DNA of 64,000 nt. It comes from Echinococcus granulosus (taxonomy: Eukaryota > Platyhelminthes > Cestoda > Cyclophyllidea > Taeniidae). The DNA lies in the NCBI RefSeq assembly GCF_000524195.1, contig NW_020170515.1:3355-67354 (forward strand), given 5' to 3'. Of the stretch, positions 58,001 to 64,000 are shown in pieces (positions within the stretch are counted from its first letter, which is position 1; each line of letters starts with the position of its first letter). The notes beneath the pieces are model-generated. The model worked only from the letters and a program-made list of their open reading frames with translations. It was not told the origin of the DNA and did not search any database. A program made the position numbers and the translations under genes.

Positions 58001-61000
58001 TGGTGCTTTAAAACTAGCCATGATTTAGGGTTCGATTTGGGTTCCACTCGGCTACGAAGACGAGGGAAGTGTCATTTCTTCGCGTTCTGTATGTGAGTGT
58101 TTGTCTCTGCAGCATTTGCGGAAGCAGACCGGTGGCGCGCGGTCCGACTCGCAGCAAGTCAATCTCCACCGCCGCCTCTGACGACTACCGAGAATGGCAA
58201 CGGCGGAGGCAGCAGTAATGGTGGAAGCAGAGGGCAACGGCGACGCCGGCGAGTGAGTTCAGGGGGTGGTGCATCGCAGCCACAACAACAAGTAGTCTCC
58301 ACCACTAGTCGCTTGAGTCCGGACATAGCTGACTCGGCCACTGAGGGGGCGCTGCTACGTCGTTTCGTCCTCTCGCCGCTGTATCGCGCTCGTTGGGGCG
58401 GCTTGGACGATGTCTTCTACTTCCGCACTATCAGTCTACCCTTCCTGCGAAATCAGGGCGGCAGTGACGGTAGCCTTGACGACAAAACTATGGTCTCTAT
58501 CACCACTGAGTCTACTAATGTCTTCTCGCCTACCTCATCGTTTGAGAACTTGTTGCTTCTCAGTTACCATTGCATCCTCGGGTGAGCTCACTGCTTTGTC
58601 AAATCATTAGTACTCCTTGAAGCTGATGGATTCTCTCTAGACTTATTCGCTGTCGTTTAGACGCCGACCTTGAAGTTGACTAGCAAAGCTGAACCCTTCT
58701 GAGTTAGTGTTGCACCTATCCAAACCTCAGAAAAGGGTCTGGTATAGAGGGATAACAGCTTAAGCCAGACAGACAGTCTCGAATCCTTCATATTTCCGTG
58801 CTTGGCACAACCTTTGTATTCTTTTCGTCTGAAAGAATACTTAAAATTCAATCCAATACATTTCTGACTGGATAACCTCCCAATTCTAGTCGCAATTAGA
58901 CGAATGGATTGCCCTAGAGCCGTTGAAATTTGGTAGACTACCTGACTTTCACATCACGAATTGGGGAGAGAAAAAAAGGCGTCCAAACGGGGCACACTGC
59001 ACTTTAGCACGCTAGAAGAGGTCGGGGTAGAGGCGATAACCGTGACGCCCCTTCATCCCCATATGTGTGTATGCGTTTTTAATTTTGTTTCTTGATATAA
59101 AAACCGTTTCTTCTCTACTCTTTTTTTTTTCAGAAAGGTGCCTGAGGACGCGCTGTCGGAAGCTGTGGGAACTGGCGAGACGACCGTTTTCGATACGGTG
59201 ACCCTGCGAGTGGCTCAAAAGCCCACCGATCTTGCTCTCCTCAAATCCACTATTGCCCCCACTGCTTTCCCTGTCTCCGCCACCACTGCCATCTCCTCCG
59301 CCTCTCCCATTGAACACCTTGCGCGTGTCTTCTGCTTTGACAACCTCCTTTTGGCTCGTAGTGAGGGTGGCGGTGATGCTAAGGTTAGAGCCTACACTAC
59401 AACCTCTTAACTTCTTTATGTTGCACTTTTACGCATCTCAAAGCTCCGGGGCTGTGGCTGTGATGTAGGCTTCAGGCATGCGTCCAAGGTACTTCATGCC
59501 TTTGATATCTTGAAATCGACCAGATGAATTGCTAGCATCTAGCGTTTTCTTATACTTTATTCATAGTGGTCATGTTCACTGTTGTTCCAACTCCTTGTCC
59601 GCAGACGTCTACTTTATTACCGGAGAATTCGGGAACAAGTTTCAAGTTTGACCTTTCCCCAATCATCGTAGACGAGGCGATCTCATCATCGACATTTCCA
59701 GGAATTAGTCGCTTCAAAATGGAAAAGGAGGAGGTTAGATTGATAGTCGTAGGCATCTGATCTTCCATTGAAGCAACACTAGCACGTGGTGCGTAGTTCG
59801 GTGTTTACACATACAGAACGAGGGTTACGCGTAAGGCGGTCTTCTGATTGGTTGACTGGTGTGTTGCAGTCCTTCAATAAACATCCCCCATCTGCGTCAA
59901 CACACTGCTCCCCTTTTGCATCTCTCCGCGTTCACGTTCACGTACGCACGTGCAACCGGTCTCGTGCCTCCTGGGTGGATGTTATGTCGACGTGTTAAGA
60001 CCCTTTGGTCGAGAACCAAATGGCGTTTCGTAGAGGTTATATTAACCCGTCTTTTTTTTCTCCTTCCTCGGAATTTTCCAGTTCTGGTCAGTTAGTCAAT
60101 CCAGGGAGTTCTACCACCATCACCACAGTAGTTGTTACCGTCAACAGGAGGACCGGTCTACCGACGCGTATCGGTTTTCCGAGCCGCCGAAAACGCAGCA
60201 GGCCTCCCTTCCAGCAGGTTCACGTCCCGCCTCCTACTCTAGCGCCCATCTAGCTCCTGTAGATATTGATTGGATTGACCAGTCTCAACCTCCTGGACAT
60301 CCGCATCAGCAGAGGCAGCAACAACCACACTACTCAGGAATGCCCCGTAAGTCTTTGGTCCGTTGTTTAAACCCATAATTATCGGGTGACTAGCAATTAG
60401 CCAGGACCAGAGGGTGGGGAGGACTTATCCATGTAACTCATCGAGAGGCATCTGAATGGGTGCTACTTTTCCAGGAATTTTACTTCCGGGTGCTTTGCAT
60501 GCATTAATTACCTCCATTCCCCCGTTGACTACTTATTCTGGCTCTATGCATTTATTTCTGCTTCCATTGACGTCTGTCAATGCGGCTCCACCTTTCTTAT
60601 GCACTGCTTGATAGACGGACAGGCAAGAAACCTATCTGGAGTGGATAGCGGGAGAGTCACGAGAATGCCGAATGTTTTGCTCCTCCTCCTATTTTTTGGG
60701 CAATTCCATCAAGGTTGACATCTCTAAGGTCAGGGAATGTTTTTTTTGAAAAAGGGCAGCTGGAGTAAACGTACCTCATGCAGCAATAAACGTCTACCCT
60801 CGACATAAATGATCTTAAAGTTCACCGTCCCTAGATGTAAAATTTGGAAGATATGTTTGAGGGGCGTTTAGGCCAAATTAGGACTTTTAATCCCTTCCTA
60901 ATTGAAACAAATACTCGATTCGGTTCTTGCAATGCGAGCCCTATGCATAGCCAACCTATCCTACCGAATCTTTCCGTGACACCGCTGAATGCAATGTTGT

Positions 61001-62180
61001 GGCTCAGCTGAACTGCTAACGGTGTTATCTCAACGCTGAAGTAGGATGTGTATATATTTACACACACATCTCTTTGCTATTTCCTCCTAAGCCTGTGTCT
61101 TCTGTCCATTGTGCAGAAGTTACATCAACTGTAGTTCGTGCACCTGCGACCGCATTGCCAGCGTCAAGTCAAAAGGAAGGCACCATAACCACGAAGGACT
61201 TTCAACAGCGATTCAGAGGTCCCACAAGCACCTCCGAGACCCCCGAATCGCCCTCCCCGACTCGGCCTCCTGAAGTGAACAAGGCCACATCGCAACACGA
61301 TCGGTGAGTGGTGAAGCAGCGCTCAGGCTCCAATTTTGACTTAACATGAGTTCTTTGTCAAGTTTTGATAACGAATTACACCATACTCTGCTACAAATAG
61401 ATTTCTAGATGTAGGGTACTCTTGCCCTGGAATTTATTACACCCCTTTGTTTTGAAGCAGTAATTTGGACGGTTGTTGTTTTGATAGCACAGGGTTCGGT
61501 GTCGTCGTTGAATAGTTGACCATCTAAATTGCGATGGTCGATTTCCCTCTCTGTTGCGAACTGATTTTGTTCCATCTTATTATTCATTAAATTTACCGAG
61601 TAAACAGACTAGCCTAGGCGTAGGAAGCGGTTGAGTCGACTTGATATTGCTTGCATAACGCCTGAGTTCTTTTGCATCCTCTTGACAGTGAAGCATTTCA
61701 ACTGGCGACAGTTTGAAGTTACACGTCCCCTACTGTCTTTTTTTTGTTTTAATGTTTTATCACAGAATCTCCATCTTTCTGAGTCTGCTTTTACCCGAGG
61801 CAATAAGGGAGATAAAAGAAGCCGTCTCAGCCGAGCCTGATATGGTAGCGCAACGTGTGCGTGCTATTGTCACGCGGCATCTAGGTCCGGAGATTCTCTC
61901 CAAGTTCTTCTCCAACCCTCAACAGCCCTCCGCCACGACTACTAATGCTGCTGCTCCACCTCCTTTCCTGCCACCACCACCAATACCAACTTCATCCACT
62001 TCCTCGGCCGCTGTGACATCGTCCCCGGTGGCAACTGCTCGTCGAGCTGCGATTGTCCCCTCGGAAGCTGGCTGTTGCGGAAGTAAGTCGCGCGTTCAAT
62101 TTTTTACTTTGTATGCTTCTGGGTGTTCGATTCATCGACAGACCATAATCTTTCCATCGCTGCCAGGACGACCGGAATAA
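52079..62180 (+). CDS. Unrecognised seven-exon protein with a Pro/Gln-rich C-terminal half
   Basis: Exons: 52079-52413, 55309-55424, 58113-58581, 59134-59383, 60082-60346, 61117-61303 and 61766-62180. Phases agree; 678 residues. The N-terminal half looks globular: SFRLVVPPDVDP, SWFVNIVVTITDRNGCVIYH, REGIKNFVDVRWGDFVHPPD, VFYFRTISLPFLRNQ and EHLARVFCFDNLLL. An Arg-rich, Gly-rich linker (GQRRRRRVSSGGG) interrupts it around residues 170-195. Exon 5 gives a His/Gln/Pro-rich stretch with VDIDWIDQSQ, exon 6 is Ser/Thr/Pro-rich, and exon 7 has an amphipathic helix-like EAIREIKEAVSAEPDMVAQR before a poly-Pro tail. No signal peptide is seen. A hydrophobic ISIFLSLLL patch begins exon 7. Exon 2 ends at a GC donor (GCAAGT). 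I cannot name the family. An alternative 3' splice is described separately. Confidence 0.7.
52414..55308 (+). other. Intron 1 of the unrecognised gene
   Basis: A 2.9-kb intron. It includes a tandem duplication near 53003-53292 (listed separately) and a TG-rich stretch near 53540-53560. No exon is supported. Confidence 0.6.
53003..53292. repeat. Tandem duplication of a roughly 145-bp unit
   Basis: Unit 1 (about 53018-53152) and unit 2 (about 53171-53292) share, in order: ATATCATGTCA, TTCGGACGCCCTGATTGG versus GCCGGGCGCTCTGACTGG, GCGGGGGCAAAATGCTATTG versus GCGGGGTTCAAATGCTGTTG, then AAATTAA followed by GACGACATGCTA versus GACTAGATCCTA. The second unit holds GGTTCAAATGC, similar to a tRNA-type B box, so a tRNA-derived short element is possible but unproven. 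Confidence 0.55.
55425..58112 (+). other. Intron 2 of the unrecognised gene
   Basis: A 2.7-kb intron starting with a GC donor (GAAG then GCAAGT) and ending ttgtctctgcag. It has a GGGCA tandem run at 55575-55592. No other exon is seen. Confidence 0.6.
55575..55592. repeat. GGGCA tandem repeat
   Basis: Three to four units of GGGCA in intron 2 of the unrecognised gene. Confidence 0.75.
58582..61116 (+). other. Introns 3 to 5 of the unrecognised gene
   Basis: Introns are 58582-59133, 59384-60081 and 60347-61116. A 64-codon frame at 59566-59760 with an acceptor-like cttatactttattcatag lies in the second of these. It is not in the phase needed to join exons 4 and 5, so I leave it out; it may be an alternative exon. 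Confidence 0.5.
62083..62142 (+). other. Possible alternative intron at the 3' end of the unrecognised gene
   Basis: A 60-bp GTAAGT...tcgacag segment lies inside the last exon. If spliced, the reading frame shifts to a different tail ending at a TAG near 62280, instead of the TAA at 62180. Both frames are open, so the C-terminus is uncertain. Confidence 0.45.
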
Positions 62181-63009
62181 ACCGCATTGGTGAAAGTGAT
62201 TCAGCTCACTCTATCAGGGTCGGAATAGTCATCGCGGGTTCTCGGTTCAGTCCGCATTGGTTCATGTCACTGCTTAAGTAGTCCAATTTGGAGCAGCCCT
62301 AGCTAGTGATTACATCGTGGATCCCCTCTTCTTGAATGCCCGGCTTACATAGTTGGGCGAAAAAAAGCGAGGGAGATTTTTCACTTCATCTTGGTCTCGT
62401 TATCGGCTTTGAAATGTGTGCCAGTTGGATGTTGGTTAAGTTGACGACCTCTTAAGTCCAAAACTCCGAGATAGTTGGTGTTTTTCCTTTTGAATGATGT
62501 GTGGAAGCTCTTGACAACACTCTGTAGTGACTCACTGCTCTCTTCAACTGCGTGGGCACTTCTGTCCCGCATGCTCTTCCGCAGGAGTCGGGGCGCTCAA
62601 ATTCGTTCTCGAATGGCTCACTAGTCTTGGGTTTGCCTAAGTGACGGGCAGTTATTTTCAAGGTGGATTTACTTTGCAGATCGAAATGTCCTGGACTTTT
62701 TTTTTACAGTGTCTCTTCACACCTCCTACCCTCACATAAATATTACTGCTTTGATGTATTTACGGTAAATTTTGACAAATTGTAAACATTTGACCCAGCC
62801 CTACCTCTGCTCTCACAGGTTAAAAAACAAAGTAAATCAGCTATTTTTATGTGTCTCAGCAGTTGTGTCCAATCAAGCACGGCGTCAAATGTCATATTAA
62901 ATGTTTATCACCTGATTTAAAAGAAAAGTAACTTGATGAAATTAAATAACTACTACTGATAATAATAAATATTACTTATTTGTTACTGATCAACAGTTAG
63001 TGATTACGT
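62181..63009. other. Intergenic sequence before TRIM copy 3
   Basis: No gene supported. It becomes AT-rich between 62700 and 63000. Confidence 0.5.
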
Positions 63010-63188
63010 CCGCTATCTTCATGTCTTTCCTGAAGTCGTAAGAAGTCATACGGACATGGCGGAAGGCTTGTTACTGACGCACAGAAGAGCTGAGCGATTA
63101 CCGGTTTGGTCCCCTAGCGGAGGTACAATGTGTGGAGACTTGAATGCCTCGTATTCAAAACACTTAAACAAACCACCAAAGCATTACA
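63010..63188 (-). repeat. 3' LTR of TRIM copy 3
   Basis: Starts TGTAATGC on the minus strand directly after the purine tract. Its left edge is approximate because terminal bases have decayed. Confidence 0.65.
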
Positions 63189-63860
63189 TAGGTTCTCTTC
63201 CCTTTTGAGCGTCGCTTTCGACCCTCCAGTTGATCTACCTCTCGCTTCGAACATTGCGAACCAACCGTGCCAGTGCAACTGAGATGCTATCTAACTGCAA
63301 CGTCACTGGTTTCTCTTTGCCATTCCATTGCACCTGGAGCTTCGTCCAGTTCAGGACCTGCATTACGGAAGGGGGAATGCGCTTTCTTCATACTTCTGGA
63401 GATTGAAAGATGCTCTACAGCGAGGCCATCTCGTGTAACCATTACTGATCGAAGGAACATTAGCCAAGGAGCCGGGTAACTCTATCAATAGGCAGCATTA
63501 AAATAGAGTCGTGGTGATAAGGTTTTGCGGCCATACCTCCTCACTTCGTCCTCACCTCTGTGTTGCCAGGCCTCTATCTACCTAGGTACTATTCAACTAG
63601 TAGGAAGGTAGAGGGAGGTATCGCGTATCCACCTAGTTGACATCTTTACAAGGGTATCGTAGACAGCTCAGTACCGAACTATTCCAGACAGTTCACGGCC
63701 AGTATCGCCTAAATTTTCAACAGCCTTCCTGCAGACCACGTGGCTGTGGTTATTGTGGAGGTAGGGATCATTTTCAACCCTTCTGTTAGGGATCTTAATA
63801 GATTCTATTATCCTCGGCAGATGCCCTCCTTCTGTCACGTTAAGGTTTGGTATCCACCAT

Positions 63861-64000
63861 TGCAGCGCTCCGAGTATTTCTGAAATCGTAAGAAGACATA
63901 GCACTTGTGGCAGAAACTATATTACTGACGTAGAGAGAAGCTAAGGCTACTACCGTGGCCTGGAGGCCATGGCGCCGGGCGGAAGTATAATCTTCGGAGA
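63861..64000 (-). repeat. Partial 5' LTR of TRIM copy 3
   Basis: The LTR end at 63861 is set by the GCTGCA junction with the primer-site-like sequence. The start lies outside the window. Confidence 0.65.

Larger units (their letters stand above)
63010..64000 (-). mobile_element. TRIM copy 3, reverse orientation, truncated by the window end
   Basis: On the minus strand, the 5' LTR runs from beyond 64000 to 63861 and ends GCGCTGCA, followed by ATGGTGG at the primer-site position. The interior shares CCTAACAGAAGGGTTGA, GTCTGCAGGAAGGCTGTT and ACTGGCCGTGAAC with copy 1. It ends in CGACGCTCAAAAGGGAAGAG at the polypurine position. The 3' LTR begins TGTAATGC at 63188 and runs to about 63010. Both LTRs share a CTTCTTACGA(C/T)TTCAG(G)A block. 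No gag or pol is present. A 78-codon minus-strand frame at 63668-63904 spans the LTR end and interior and has no recognised domain. Confidence 0.75.

Noticed and set aside
59566..59760. 64-codon frame as an exon of the unrecognised gene
   Set aside because: Wrong phase relative to exons 4 and 5, which join directly; retained only as a possible alternative.
1..64000. Bacterial operon, CRISPR array or prophage
   Set aside because: Gene structure is clearly spliced eukaryotic; no regularly spaced direct repeats or ribosome-binding-site-led ORFs were seen.

Overview
This is nuclear DNA of a multicellular eukaryote. Genes are spread over many exons with GT/AG introns, some under 50 bp and others of several kb. 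The window also holds simple repeats, one 100-N assembly gap and short LTR retroelements. Short introns, beta-TrCP, CIAO1 and CREBRF-type genes, and coding-poor LTR elements of the terminal-repeat-in-miniature (TRIM) class suggest a flatworm, most likely a tapeworm. That placement is inference; no database could be searched.

Layout. (1) 101-13769, minus strand: a complete CREBRF/REPTOR-type bZIP gene in five coding exons, found by its conserved block and basic region. (2) 13770-16252: an AT-rich island with a foreign-looking ORF, then an intact TRIM (14417-15404) with about 197-bp LTRs. (3) 16253-18809, plus strand: CIAO1, the WD40 subunit of the cytosolic Fe-S targeting complex, in seven phase-consistent exons. 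(4) 19893-20150: a chimeric pseudo-exon. Its first half copies the beta-TrCP dimerisation exon and its second half copies the end of CIAO1 exon 3. (5) 23873-31856, plus strand: beta-TrCP (F-box plus seven WD40 repeats) with two large low-complexity insertions and a long tail. (6) About 33300-34279: a second, older TRIM copy. (7) 35722-36676, minus strand: a CCDC137-like gene, head-to-head with (8) 37632-47858, plus strand: a 10-exon gene for an RS-rich protein with a long Gln/Ala tail. (9) 52079-62180, plus strand: a seven-exon gene I do not recognise. (10) 63010-64000: a third TRIM copy in reverse orientation, running off the window end.

The genes are not an operon. They are housekeeping and regulatory genes: Fe-S protein assembly, SCF ubiquitin ligase substrate choice, a stress/TOR-linked transcription factor, a nucleolar-type coiled-coil protein and an RS-domain protein. 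Exon coordinates were read by hand from splice signals, reading-phase agreement and family similarity. All phases were checked to sum correctly for each gene. UTRs and promoters are largely unassigned.
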